This document shows, piece by piece, positions 39,201-47,978 of a DNA stretch of 64,000 nucleotides; positions within the stretch are counted from its first letter, which is position 1; each line of letters starts with the position of its first letter. A program made the position numbers and the translations under genes. A model generated the notes under the pieces. It worked only from the letters and a program-made list of their open reading frames with translations. It did not search any database and was not told where the DNA came from. Source of the stretch: Echinicola soli (lineage in GTDB: Bacteria > Bacteroidota > Bacteroidia > Cytophagales > Cyclobacteriaceae); contig NZ_CP041253.1 of the NCBI RefSeq assembly GCF_006575665.1, positions 4,501,001-4,565,000 of the forward strand, read 5' to 3'.

Positions 39201-39654
39201 TCAGTCCGGGCAAGGCCATTCCCACCTCATCAACTACCTTTCCTTTAATGGTGATTTCAGCAGCCTCTTTGATCGCTACTTTCCCTTTATTCTCATTTTC
39301 ACTTACGTGAATATTATTATTGATCTGCGTGAAGCTCAGGCCACTTTCTCGGGACAATACAACCAGTAAATCATATACAGAACCCGTGAATTTATCAGAG
39401 GCCATTTTTTGGTCGGTATCGACACCATTTGTATCAAATGTAAATCTGAAGTCAGTCTTACGCTCCAGGTCTTTCATAACTGCCTGCAGAGTCCGATCCT
39501 GCAGACGGACATCCACACGCACATCTTCAATGGTCTTCCGCTGAGCATTTGAGGTATTGGCCAGCAATACCGTGCAAAACACCAACTGGATAAGAAACCC
39601 ATATAAAACTCTCATAGACATCTTTATTAATTGTCTCAGTATTTTTTTTTGCAT
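36271..39654 (-). CDS. SusC/RagA-family transporter with N-terminal STN signalling domain
   Basis: TonB-dependent importer of 1127 aa that can also signal across the membrane. Order: signal peptide (ending TSNAQ), STN domain (about 45-118, DRTLQAVMKDLERKTDFRF), carboxypeptidase-regulatory-like domain (about 135-215), VVGYGTVKKSDLTG plug start, LYVIDGLPI, then barrel ending LGVKLGF. The STN domain contacts a FecR anti-sigma factor, matching the fecR and sigma genes directly upstream. It differs from the first SusC in the window, which lacks STN and is next to an HTCS. Confidence 0.96.
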   Translation of the reverse strand: MQKKILRQLIKMSMRVLYGFLIQLVFCTVLLANTSNAQRKTIEDVRVDVRLQDRTLQAVMKDLERKTDFRFTFDTNGVDTDQKMASDKFTGSVYDLLVVLSRESGLSFTQINNNIHVSENENKGKVAIKEAAEITIKGKVVDEVGMALPGLTVKIESSGKGTVTDLEGNYQLTAEEGDVLIFSFIGFQTQRVQIGNQTTIDVIMKEDTQALEEVVVVGYGTVKKSDLTGSVVSLRSDEQNQGVNTSVDQLLKGKAAGVNVVQNSSEPGGGISISIRGASSVNAGTGPLYVIDGLPIDNSSMTTSGGGNYPDSRSPTNPLAAINPNDIESIEILKDASATAIYGARGANGVIMVTTKKGKSGQTRINYDGYVGVQNVANRLDVLSAEEYQMVMNGIIADGGGIADQTVDVIEDGGTNWQDELFRTSAPVTNQNLSFSGGNEKTNYFAALNYFNQQGVVKSSAFERYSARLNLETKFSDRLTVGLNMNTSFSENDQVPAQSFGVNENNGALYAAYNFDPTLSIYGDDGRYRISPYISIDNPLALAYGKNAMIERYRNMAVTYANYKILPEWSVKVNFGTDVTNQRRDVYIDRSTLDGLANGGIATILQERQSNYLMELTTTYDKTFEDHHLTALAGVTTQKFSMSNTTSHGKSFPSDATGTDNIGLGDPTQFNINSFKATNRLLSYLGRVNYTLKDKYLFTGTLRIDGSSRFGENNKYGYFPSGAFAWKVKEESFMQDLEALSTFKFRASWGQTGNQEIGNYLSISTFVPGPDAVFDDQKVSTTQPARIPNPDLKWETTEQWDIGLDFGLFRDRVFGSLDYFVKNTYDMLLYLPIPTSTGYTNRITNIGSVKNSGIEAAITSVNFDGEFTWTTTLNLATVKNEVTSLGGVDQIIGGSAGFANQIWMIKEGLPMYSFYGYQVDGVWQEGDDFDQTTDNVVPGDMKFRDINGDQTVNADDREVLGNSFPDFTYSIANTFEYKGFSLYVFFEGVHGISMLNNNLVDTYFPINFRRNKFAEPYLNRWTPENPSNEYPSFVNPTAQGQKEVNSYTIQDASYLRLNTLTLNYTIPMQSSTFRNAQVYITGTNLLTITDYDGVDPAVNPNGNANIRIDYNAYPTATSFLLGVKLGF

Positions 39655-39730
39655 AGTTTTAAATGTTTTAAGTGATTACTGCTTAAGCTTCCTGTCTGTA
39701 CCGGCGAAAGTTCACGACAGGAAAAAATGT

Positions 39731-39770
39731 TGGCAGTGGGGAATTTACAGATTCCTTGCTGCCACTTTTT
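39731..39770. terminator. bidirectional terminator-like hairpin between fecR and susC
   Basis: TGGCAG (39731-39736) pairs with CTGCCA (39759-39764), and GGAAT with ATTCC inside. There are T6 on the plus side (39766 onward) and an A6 run on the left, giving T6 on the minus strand. It separates the sigma/fecR unit from susCD and lies about 77 bp before the susC start. Confidence 0.6.
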
Positions 39771-39954
39771 TCTAACTGGAATTGGGGATTTTCATAGTAT
39801 TAGGGTTAGGTTATTGGGTTATTTTGTTTTTTGGTCCCTGAGTTATGGGCTTAATAAGTTCGCTGCTCGGGATTTGATACCCCGTCCATCTTTAATACTC
39901 GCATCTTGCTACGTGATACATTTCTATGTCTTGTTACGCTTGCTATCTGCCCTC

Positions 39955-41019
39955 CTAGCTCCTGCCTTTCATCAACTTGACCTGTTTTCCTTCCATTTTA
40001 TAGTCGATACCAAGGGTCCTTTTGATTCCTTTCAGGACGTTTTCGAGTGATTCATTCTTATATTCTCCCGAATAGGCCCACGAACGCTTAATGCGGGGAT
40101 CGCAGGTGACTTCCACTCCGTACCAGTCGCTGATCTTTTGGATGATTTCTTCTTTGTCTGACTTTCTGAAAACCAACACCTTGTCCTTCCACCCGGTGAC
40201 TTCCAGTGAATCGAAACTCGTCAGGGATAACTTCCCGTTTTGATGGATACTAAGCATTTCTGTAGGTTTTAGGATAACTTGATTGCCTACTTCATCCTTT
40301 ACCTTTACTTTGCCCGAAATCAATGCTACAGAAAGCTCACCGTTCATAGGGTTACGTACATTAAATGTCGTTCCCATCACTTCTACTTGTCTACTGCCCA
40401 ACTCTACAATGAAGGGTCTTCCATCTTCCTCAATATCAAAAAAGCCCTCTCCTTCAAGCCTTACCAGGCGAATGGAATCTGAAAAATGCTCAGGAAACGA
40501 CAACTTACTGTTTGCATTAAGGCTGATCATACTGCCATCTCCCATCCTCAAGGTCGAGCGTATCCCTGGTGGATTTTCACTGATTTCCCATGCCACTTCT
40601 GTAATAATTTCTTCTTTTTGAGGATCGATAATATATACCTGAACTACTACCCACGAACAAAAAGCAAACATTAGAACTGCAGCTATTTTTTGAATTCCAA
40701 ACCATGATCGCCAAGAAGATTTCTCTTGCTGTGGGCGATCTTCATTTTCTGACCGAGGGTCGGATCGGAGTACATTCTCAAAAATATCCAGGTAAGCTCT
40801 ATCCGATAGTTGAGGTCTTTTTTTATACGTCAGGGAACGTACCATAGAAGCTGCTTCCATAACCATTTCTCTTTTAATGGCATTTTCAGCAATCCACTTC
40901 TCCCAGAAATGTCCTCCCTCACCATCGGGGTTTTTAGCCCAGGAAATAAAAAACTCATCTGCCAGAAAATCTTCCAGCTCATAGTCCCTGTATTTCAATA
41001 TGTTTTTATCCTTGTTCAT
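39955..41019 (-). CDS. FecR-family anti-sigma factor
   Basis: Inner-membrane regulator of 354 aa that holds or activates the partner ECF sigma factor. An N-terminal cytoplasmic sigma-binding part (1-105) is followed by one membrane helix (about 110-130). The periplasmic FecR domain has GDGSMISLNANSKLSFPE, EGEGFFDIEEDGRPF and VMGTTFNVR. A C-terminal DUF4974-type segment (SDKEEIIQKISDWYGVEV onward) can bind the STN domain of SusC. It starts 9 bp after the sigma gene stop. Confidence 0.95.
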   Translation of the reverse strand: MNKDKNILKYRDYELEDFLADEFFISWAKNPDGEGGHFWEKWIAENAIKREMVMEAASMVRSLTYKKRPQLSDRAYLDIFENVLRSDPRSENEDRPQQEKSSWRSWFGIQKIAAVLMFAFCSWVVVQVYIIDPQKEEIITEVAWEISENPPGIRSTLRMGDGSMISLNANSKLSFPEHFSDSIRLVRLEGEGFFDIEEDGRPFIVELGSRQVEVMGTTFNVRNPMNGELSVALISGKVKVKDEVGNQVILKPTEMLSIHQNGKLSLTSFDSLEVTGWKDKVLVFRKSDKEEIIQKISDWYGVEVTCDPRIKRSWAYSGEYKNESLENVLKGIKRTLGIDYKMEGKQVKLMKGRS

Positions 41020-41028
41020 GTACTTGGT

Positions 41029-41649
41029 TCACTTTTTTAGGAAGATCTCTTTCAAACTGGAAAGTGCCCTATAAACGAGCTTTCTGGCTGATTTAACGTC
41101 TGTAAAGCCCATCACTTCTGCGATTTGGCGATAGCTCATTTCTTCTTCATAGAGCAGCAGCAGTGCTTGACGCTGCCTCACTGTCAACTGGGCCAACGCT
41201 TGGTTCACTCTCTTTTGTTGTCGTTCGCGATGTTCGGATTCTATCAGGATCGTTTCGGGAGAGAGTGCAAGTGCGAAGGAGTTCTTATAATGCATTTCAT
41301 CGGTGTCCATTAACTGCCCTCTTTCCTTCAATCTTTTAATGATTTCGCAGCGAATGCACTTAAAGAGGTAGGACTTAATGCTACGAACTTCTCCAAGATT
41401 TCCCCTCCTTTTCCGGAGATATATAAAAAGGTTCTGGATACAATCTTCCACCAAATGGGCATCGCCACAGAACTGGTAACCAAAAGCAAAAAGATCAGCA
41501 GCGTAATTTTTATACAGGAAACTGAAAGTGGACTCATTGCCTTTGTTAAAGGACGCCCACACCAGTTCATCCGGCATTTCCAAGTACTCCTTTTCGGAAT
41601 ACCGGATTAGATATTTATCGGTTACCTTAGGTGCTTTTTTGGGTTTCAT
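41029..41649 (-). CDS. RNA polymerase ECF-type sigma-70 factor
   Basis: Extracytoplasmic-function sigma factor, 206 aa from the ATG at 41649. A longer frame to 41721 begins with a GTG/non-conserved stretch and is rejected. Region 2 (NESTFSFLYKNYAADLFAFGYQF, region VEDCIQNLFIYLRKRR) and region 4 (LAQLTVRQRQALLLLYEEE, YRQIAEVMGF) are both present. No C-terminal extension is seen. With FecR and the STN-SusC it forms a surface-signalling cascade that turns on the sulfatase PUL. Confidence 0.93.
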   Translation of the reverse strand: MKPKKAPKVTDKYLIRYSEKEYLEMPDELVWASFNKGNESTFSFLYKNYAADLFAFGYQFCGDAHLVEDCIQNLFIYLRKRRGNLGEVRSIKSYLFKCIRCEIIKRLKERGQLMDTDEMHYKNSFALALSPETILIESEHRERQQKRVNQALAQLTVRQRQALLLLYEEEMSYRQIAEVMGFTDVKSARKLVYRALSSLKEIFLKK

Positions 41650-41843
41650 TTCAATTTTTATTTGGCTTTTTAGCCATCTCGTAACATAAAGAGATAAAAA
41701 AACCCACAAACGACCCCACAAATCAGAAAAATTTCCGTAAAAAATAAAACTTTTTCTATTTCAACAAACTAAGGACGTGATATTTAACGATTTAGCAATC
41801 ATTAAAAATAATAAATATAGCTTCTTCAGCCTGAAAAAAACAC

Positions 41844-41876
41844 AAAAAAAGAGGAAGCCATTTGGCTTCCTCTTTT
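41844..41876 (-). terminator. intrinsic terminator at the end of the EPS locus
   Basis: GAGGAAGCC (41851-41859) with GGCTTCCTC (41864-41872), 4-nt loop, an A7 run on the left and TTTT on the right. On the minus strand it follows the wzi gene stop (41946) by about 75 bp and ends in T7. It can work in both directions. Confidence 0.8.
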
Positions 41877-41945
41877 CTCCCATAAGGTCTTTTTCAATCT
41901 ATCACTCAATCATATCAGCTGTGCATAAATAAAAACCCTTCCTCC

Positions 41946-43646
41946 TTATTTTAATAAATACATCAAGCTTAAATGTCCCACTAAATTATTTTTGTCAAGA
42001 CCAGAGACCCAATAGGTTCCATCAGTGCTATTTTCCAGGTACCATTTATAGTTCCAGGAATTGACATATTGGATTTTGGCGGATACCAAAAACCGGTATA
42101 CCTGCCAATCTGCTACAAACGAAGGTACCAAATCCATATACTTTCGCCGCCAATCTTTGATTTCCTCGAAGCGTTTATAGTAAAAGTCATTGTTATAGAC
42201 GATTCGTTCGAGTTGAATCCCCAGCTTGGTAAAATTTCTGTTCCAGCTGACTTCAGCGAAAATCACGTTGCTCCCCGGGCCATTGCCTGCCCCCATGACT
42301 TGGCCATTGTTGGTATAGCCGTGGCGGACATATGGATGCGTATACCAACTGTTTTTTGCGAGGATATTTTCCCTTACCGTCTGTCCCGTCTGGGTAGTTT
42401 CGAATTGTACCCCCAGATAAGTATCCGGATCCTTTAGCTGGATATATTTGGTAAACCCTAAGGTAAAGGCTCTGTTCAGGTCTGGATATATAAACATCTC
42501 CCGGAAAGGCTTACTGTTTCCATTGGTGCCATATTCTCCATAAAATTCAAATAACTTTCCCGGACTGGCCCATCTGAAAAACCCGGCGCTTAACTGATTA
42601 CGTTGCTCCACGTCCAGGTCTACCACAGCAGCAGGTCTTTTGCCGCTATTAAAAATGGGCAAATAATCATCGAAACTATCCATATCTTCTCGATACATCT
42701 GGGAAACACTGCTATACCCTACCGTCAGACCAGGGAGCCATTTGGGCTGATAGTTTATGATAATCCCTGCCATATAACGCTCATCTTCATCCCGTTTGGG
42801 AATATATAAAGGCGTTTGCCTGAATGTATAATCTGAGCCGGGAGGAAGGTAACCCGAGTTCCTCAATTTTCCGACAACCAACTGCCCCTCAAACCTACCA
42901 ATATCCGTTTCGAAGGGTTTGCTCGTCTCCAAGGTTGCATGCAAAAAACCCGGTGCATTATTGCTCATCAGCAGGGAATTTCTCCTTCCCGGTCCCCACC
43001 AGATATTTTCCGATGAAACACCGATGGCTAGATTCTTATAATGGTATTTAAGATGGGACTGCCCAAGCAAATATTCTACATAGGCATAAGGCCCAAACCG
43101 CTCGACAATGTCAGAAGTATTTAACCATTCATAATACTGATCCCAAGTAGTCCCCCAATGCTGCTGCGGAAAACCATCGTACGGTAAATTCTGTGCCGTG
43201 ACCAATTCAGGCTGAAACTGTAAGCTCCACGGGCCATATCTCAGGTAAAAACCAGCACTGATCAAGGTCTGTAAGCCCGTATTCGGTATCATGGCTCCAT
43301 CATTGACACCAAAGGCATAATCCGAATTATATTGGCCCTTTATCATCTCAGGAAGCATCTTGATACTGCCTTTTCCATGATCAAAGGTCAATGCCTGTTT
43401 TTGCCCGTAAATCGCCCCATACCAACCGTTCTTCTTGTGCTCAGTAATTTTTAAATCAGTTAATTCTGGCGTCAGTGGAAGTATCGTCAGCGAATAGTCC
43501 GGATTAAAATTCCCGATCAACTGCTGTCTTCTTAAGTATTCCTTTAGAAAAGGAGCATTCAAGTTGGTCGTTTGCCCCCTGGTAAAATAGGCCACTGACA
43601 ACAGTAGAAGAGTTAGCCCTATTCCCTTTTTTATCTTGGTAAACAT
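41946..43646 (-). CDS. Wzi-family capsule assembly protein
   Basis: Outer-membrane beta-barrel of 566 aa thought to anchor or organise capsular polysaccharide on the cell surface. It has a signal peptide (ending TRGQ). Repeated amphipathic strands with aromatic ends follow (YLRYGPWSLQFQPEL, HYKNLAIGVSSENIWWGPGRRNSLL). The last residues are typical for a barrel. The NIWWGPGRRNSL block is characteristic of the Wzi family. It is the last gene of the EPS locus. Confidence 0.9.
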   Translation of the reverse strand: MFTKIKKGIGLTLLLLSVAYFTRGQTTNLNAPFLKEYLRRQQLIGNFNPDYSLTILPLTPELTDLKITEHKKNGWYGAIYGQKQALTFDHGKGSIKMLPEMIKGQYNSDYAFGVNDGAMIPNTGLQTLISAGFYLRYGPWSLQFQPELVTAQNLPYDGFPQQHWGTTWDQYYEWLNTSDIVERFGPYAYVEYLLGQSHLKYHYKNLAIGVSSENIWWGPGRRNSLLMSNNAPGFLHATLETSKPFETDIGRFEGQLVVGKLRNSGYLPPGSDYTFRQTPLYIPKRDEDERYMAGIIINYQPKWLPGLTVGYSSVSQMYREDMDSFDDYLPIFNSGKRPAAVVDLDVEQRNQLSAGFFRWASPGKLFEFYGEYGTNGNSKPFREMFIYPDLNRAFTLGFTKYIQLKDPDTYLGVQFETTQTGQTVRENILAKNSWYTHPYVRHGYTNNGQVMGAGNGPGSNVIFAEVSWNRNFTKLGIQLERIVYNNDFYYKRFEEIKDWRRKYMDLVPSFVADWQVYRFLVSAKIQYVNSWNYKWYLENSTDGTYWVSGLDKNNLVGHLSLMYLLK

Positions 43647-43678
43647 AGATTAGTTATTCTTCTTCTTATCCGGTACAG

Positions 43679-44347
43679 TTATTCTACCAGACTTACTTTG
43701 ATATTGGACAATGACCAGCTCTCATCACAAATCTGGGAACTGTTCAAGTGCTTTTGCACCGTTTTATCTCCACAGACCACTGTAACCTGATCTCCCTTGT
43801 GACGGATGATCTTTGAAATACTGTATTTCGTCGTCCATCCCAGGGAATCGGCATATTGGCAGAGGCCTGGAAGTTCAGTTTCAAGCGCGGCCGTTTTAGG
43901 GTCATTATGCCTTCCGTACGGATCTGGATAGGATTGGCTTAAGCACCACGTGGACTCACATGGCTGGTTGGAAAAGGTGGCGTTTACCAAGGGCTGGTCA
44001 TCCACGTTCAAATACCAAATATCCGGTCCACCCGAAGGACCGGCATTACCATCCCAAGAATCGTGGAGCAATAGGTCTACAGTGACTTTCAGCATTTTAT
44101 GGGAAGGCAAATTGTCTACTTGCACCGCGATCTCTTCATTATTATAATTGCCCAATACAGAAGTTCCATCAAAACTCCGCAACCTTCCATTGCGAATTTC
44201 CTGTGGGTTTTCTCCAGAAAAGTCATTTTCGTACACCACCACTTCTTCGTCGGGTTCCAACCCTTCCTGACATGCATTCAGCCCACATATCACACCCACT
44301 ACAAACACGCCATACCATCCTATTCTATTCATCAATCTTTCCTTCAT
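43679..44347 (-). CDS. lipoprotein of unknown function
   Basis: 222 aa (217 if the ATG at 44332 is used, which gives a tidier signal). Lipoprotein signal ends in GLNACQEG. The mature part begins with EEVVVYENDFSGENP, a pattern seen at the start of jelly-roll-like concanavalin folds, and contains paired Cys (QPCESTWCLSQSY, LCQY, VVCGDK, QICDES) that could form disulfides. I do not recognise the family. It lies between DUF4301 and wzi, 14 bp and 32 bp away, so a role in surface polysaccharide attachment is possible. Confidence 0.7.
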   Translation of the reverse strand: MKERLMNRIGWYGVFVVGVICGLNACQEGLEPDEEVVVYENDFSGENPQEIRNGRLRSFDGTSVLGNYNNEEIAVQVDNLPSHKMLKVTVDLLLHDSWDGNAGPSGGPDIWYLNVDDQPLVNATFSNQPCESTWCLSQSYPDPYGRHNDPKTAALETELPGLCQYADSLGWTTKYSISKIIRHKGDQVTVVCGDKTVQKHLNSSQICDESWSLSNIKVSLVE

Positions 44348-44361
44348 GCTTTATTTTCCAT

Positions 44362-45870
44362 TTATACTACTGGCTGATGCTCTGCTCTCAGCAGGTCATT
44401 AATGGTCTTTACTGGAGTAAACGTCTCCAGTGGTACTTCCACGAAAATTGTATTCCAGTCAGACATGGCGCCATTCCACAGGCCCGGTAATTCCAGGGCT
44501 TTCAGCGCTTTTCCGTTCAGGGACTTCTCACTGATCAGTCCCGCCTCTTGGTCCGTAAACTGGTGTAGGGAAAAGTTGCTACCATCCCGCCTTTTGATGG
44601 AACAAACCAAGTCTACCGGATTGAAGTGGGTGCTTTCTGTCAATAATGCATCCTGCTTTTCGGGATCTATCTGTGCCTTTTCTACGATCTGGAGAGAAAC
44701 TGTACCGTCCGGATTCTTGGCCCAAAATGGCCCTCCTCCTGGTTCACCTGTATTTCTCACCATTCCACAAACACGGATAGGCCTTTCCAGCTTCCCCACA
44801 AGAAACGATCGCTGCTCCAGCAATGAGCTGTGCCAATAATTTTCTGGAAGCACCACACACAGTTCACGCTGTAAAAAATCTTCAATTTCTTCTTTTACCC
44901 CATCCCTACCCTCGTGCAGGGCATCCAAATAATCAAAAATTTGCTGTTGGATGGTAAGGAGTAATCCTCCCATGGCCATTTTATATTCTTTTGAAATCAA
45001 ACTGGCCCTTTCTCCAGCGACATTGTCAATGTTCTTGATATAAATCAAGTCACCGTCAATTTCTGCCAGGTTGCTCAACAAGGCCCCATGTCCTCCTGGC
45101 CTAAACAGCAAACTTCCGTCATTCTTGAGAAAAGGGGTGTGGTCCACATTGACAGCGATCGTGTCGGTAGAAGGTTTTTGCTGGGAAAAGGTCACTTCAA
45201 ATGTGATCTTATGGTCCTTTTCAAGCAAGGATTTTACCCGGTCACACTCTGCTTTAAATCCTTCCAAATGCTCTTTTGAGACAGTAAAATGCAGGTTTAC
45301 CTTGCCCCCTTTGCCCACTCCATAGTGCAGGCCCTCTACAAAATGTTCGTGTACGGGAGTCCTTTCATGATCTTCATACCGGTGAAACTTCAATAAGCCC
45401 TTTGGCAAGCTTCCATATCCCAACCCGCTGTTGTTTAAGAATTGAGAAATGATCAGTTTAAAGTCTTTATCCTGTAATGCCAGCCCAACATAGCTTCCGA
45501 TCCCAGCAAGGCTTTTGTCGAGATCTTCATAAAAAGGGAAGTTTTTCAGGTATTTTATAAATTGCTCGGCATCTTGGTTATACGCCAAGTAGCCATCACC
45601 ATCCAAAAATTCGAAGAGCTTCTTAAACATTCTTGATGCTGCTCCACTGGCTGGTACAAATTTGACAATATTGAGGCTATTGCTTTGCGCTAAATAGTGC
45701 TCTCCCAACCTTTTGATTTGCCCTTCAGACAGCACTGTAACTCCATCAGTAGCTTGGGCAGGACGGACAATGGACAAATAAGGAAATCCTTTGGCAAACC
45801 GGTTGATCTGATCCATAACAGTTGGTAAGGATTTACCCTGTATAGAAATTTTTTCTGATAATGCTTCCAT
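44362..45870 (-). CDS. DUF4301-family protein, nucleotidyltransferase-like
   Basis: 502 aa from the ATG at 45870; the extension to 45948 has no conserved features. The family has no assigned function. Visible motifs resemble UDP-sugar pyrophosphorylases in the right order: PASGAASRMFKK (73-84) like the nucleotide-binding loop, PKGLLKF (156-162), RPGGHGALL (257-265), YIKNIDNV (277-284) and FTPVKTINDLL (484-494), near to the FLPVKxxSDLL end of UTP-glucose-1-phosphate uridylyltransferases. No signal peptide, so cytoplasmic. It follows UDP-glucose dehydrogenase on the same strand, across a probable terminator. Confidence 0.8.
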   Translation of the reverse strand: MEALSEKISIQGKSLPTVMDQINRFAKGFPYLSIVRPAQATDGVTVLSEGQIKRLGEHYLAQSNSLNIVKFVPASGAASRMFKKLFEFLDGDGYLAYNQDAEQFIKYLKNFPFYEDLDKSLAGIGSYVGLALQDKDFKLIISQFLNNSGLGYGSLPKGLLKFHRYEDHERTPVHEHFVEGLHYGVGKGGKVNLHFTVSKEHLEGFKAECDRVKSLLEKDHKITFEVTFSQQKPSTDTIAVNVDHTPFLKNDGSLLFRPGGHGALLSNLAEIDGDLIYIKNIDNVAGERASLISKEYKMAMGGLLLTIQQQIFDYLDALHEGRDGVKEEIEDFLQRELCVVLPENYWHSSLLEQRSFLVGKLERPIRVCGMVRNTGEPGGGPFWAKNPDGTVSLQIVEKAQIDPEKQDALLTESTHFNPVDLVCSIKRRDGSNFSLHQFTDQEAGLISEKSLNGKALKALELPGLWNGAMSDWNTIFVEVPLETFTPVKTINDLLRAEHQPVV

Positions 45871-45946
45871 AAATTTAAAATGCTTTAGATGTGGTGTGGT
45901 TAAATCTGTCGTCAAACTCAGTGGCAATATCCCGTAGAAATAGCCC

Positions 45947-45976
45947 AAAAAGGAAAGCCCTCAATAAAGGACTTCC
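45947..45976 (-). terminator. probable terminator after UDP-glucose dehydrogenase
   Basis: On the minus strand GGAAGTCC and GGGCTTTCC form a stem with one mismatch and a G-T pair, followed by TTTTT (A-run at 45947-45951). It lies about 45 bp after the dehydrogenase stop. It suggests DUF4301-lipoprotein-wzi can be transcribed separately. Confidence 0.45.
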
Positions 45977-46018
45977 CTTCTTTGAACTACACACTTACTA
46001 CACACGGCAGAAAAAATA

Positions 46019-47416
46019 TCAGGCCGTTCCAATGGTATACACCCTGAAACCAATATCTCTCAACTTTTGCTTGTCCAGCACACTTCTTCCATCAAAAACC
46101 TGGGCGGGCTTAAGCATATTGTCATAGATTTTTTGCCAATCATAATCGATAAACTCATCCCATTCGGTCAGTACTGCCACAGCATGGGCACCTTTACAGG
46201 CCTCGTACGGACAAGGCTCTGCTTTCATGAGCTTTCTATTGTCCACCTTGTTTCTGGAATTAAGATAATCCAAATCACTGTGCATCTGTTCCTCTCTTAC
46301 TTTTGGGTCAAACACCGTTATTTTGGCATCCTCATTGAGCAGGTGGTCTGCCACATAGATCGCAGCGGATTCACGGGTATCGTTGGTATCCTTTTTAAAG
46401 GCCCAGCCGAGGAACGCTATTTTTTTGCCGCTGACCGTATTGTATAGTGAGCGGATGATGTTTTTGGCAAACCTTCCTTTTTGGTGATCATTGATCTTGA
46501 TGACTTGCTCCCAATAATCGGCCACACTGGTCAATCCATAACTTCGGCTGATGTACACCAGGTTGAGAATGTCCTTCTGAAAGCAAGATCCTCCAAAGCC
46601 TACAGAGGCTTTTAGAAATTTACTACCAATTCTACTGTCGGTGCCAATGGCCCGTGATACCTCGTTAATATCCGCTTCAGTACTTTCACACAGCTCAGAC
46701 AGGGCATTGATGGATGATACTCGCTGTGCCAAAAAGGCATTGGCCGTTAGTTTCGAAAGTTCTGAGGACCAAACATTGGTCGTCAGGATTTTCTCCCTTG
46801 CCACCCAGTGGCCATAAACATCCACTAATGCTTCCATCGCCTCACGCCCTTCGGCTGTTTTGGTATCCCCACCAATCAGCACCCGGTCTGGATCCATCAA
46901 ATCTTCGATGGCCGTTCCTTCGGCCAAAAACTCGGGATTGGAAAGGATCTGAAACTTAGTACCATTACCGGTGTTTTCCAGAATGTCCCTGATGGCTTCT
47001 GCAGTACGCACAGGCAGCGTGGATTTTTCCACCACAATCTTATCGGATTCCGCTGCTGCAGCGATCTGACGGGCACAAAGCTCGATCCACTTCAGATCAG
47101 CTGCCTGGCCTTTTCCTTCTCCATAGGTCTTGGTGGGCGTGTTGACAGAGATAAAGATCATGTCTGCTTCTTGGATGGCGCCTTCCACATTGGTGCAGAA
47201 TCTAAGGTTCCTGCCCCTTGCTTCGGCGACTATCTTGTCCAAGCCCGGTTCGTACACCGGAAGATTGTCCAAATTTTCGTCGTTCCATGCTTTGATTCTT
47301 TCTTCATTGATGTCCACTACGGTCACGTAGATATCCGGACATTTTTGGGCTATTACAGCCATGGTGGGACCGCCAACGTATCCGGCACCAATACAACATA
47401 TTTTTTCGACTTTCAT
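46019..47416 (-). CDS. UDP-glucose 6-dehydrogenase
   Basis: Oxidises UDP-glucose to UDP-glucuronate in two NAD-dependent steps. 465 aa from the ATG at 47416 ([12 protein letters not shown]), preferred over 47446. N-terminal Rossmann motif GAGYVGGPT (10-18); catalytic Cys278 in [13 protein letters not shown]-terminal NAD-binding-like domain with [17 protein letters not shown]. The length and GGPT loop match the animal-type UGDH rather than the shorter bacterial Ugd. Its product is the substrate of the UDP-glucuronate decarboxylase gene at the other end of the locus. Confidence 0.94.
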   Translation of the reverse strand: MKVEKICCIGAGYVGGPTMAVIAQKCPDIYVTVVDINEERIKAWNDENLDNLPVYEPGLDKIVAEARGRNLRFCTNVEGAIQEADMIFISVNTPTKTYGEGKGQAADLKWIELCARQIAAAAESDKIVVEKSTLPVRTAEAIRDILENTGNGTKFQILSNPEFLAEGTAIEDLMDPDRVLIGGDTKTAEGREAMEALVDVYGHWVAREKILTTNVWSSELSKLTANAFLAQRVSSINALSELCESTEADINEVSRAIGTDSRIGSKFLKASVGFGGSCFQKDILNLVYISRSYGLTSVADYWEQVIKINDHQKGRFAKNIIRSLYNTVSGKKIAFLGWAFKKDTNDTRESAAIYVADHLLNEDAKITVFDPKVREEQMHSDLDYLNSRNKVDNRKLMKAEPCPYEACKGAHAVAVLTEWDEFIDYDWQKIYDNMLKPAQVFDGRSVLDKQKLRDIGFRVYTIGTA

Positions 47417-47978
47417 TCGATTAATTAATTGATGGTTTAAAAACAATGAACTAAACAGTAGCGCTGTAAAAACATTGGGAAATTCCCCTTAGGTATTGGG
47501 TTATCGTTTTTATGTAAAAGGTGAATCGATTCTTGTGTTAATGACCGTATTATTCTTTTTAAAGCTAAAGTTCCAAGGCCGGAAAGGTGTACCGTTTCAA
47601 GGTCTGCCGACAGTAATGTATGATCCTTACTGAAGGGATAATTGAGTGTAGTTTGTAACTACCCCCAGATAAGAGTATCAAATAACAAATAGCCGCACCC
47701 CTTATCCCGACTCTGTCCTGCCTTGGCAGACAGGCTCAATATTAGGAAGTGCCACGTCGGAGACTTGCCACAACCGGAGAATAACTCCATGGCAATTTCT
47801 GCCTACCATGCCGGTAAGCAGGCAACTTATGCCTTAGGAATCAACTTAATTATTACAATGGGCTTCTCCGTCCCAGCAGATACTAAAATTTCGCCCCACT
47901 GGGGTGCGACGTCTCACGCTCTTCCGTCTCTTCATCTTCCACGGTCATATGACACCGGACACCCCACACCCAACGCTT
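47417..47978. other. 562-bp gene-free stretch inside the EPS locus
   Basis: No credible gene on either strand; the 47723-48076 plus frame is antisense to the lyase at its end. Palindromes include CTGCCTTGGCAG (about 47718-47729) and GCCCCACTGGGGTGC (about 47893-47907). The gap suggests a new promoter for the dehydrogenase gene, but no exact consensus is seen. Confidence 0.5.

Noticed and set aside
45871-45948. Extended start of the DUF4301 protein
   Set aside because: No conserved features; the ATG at 45870 gives the usual N-terminus.
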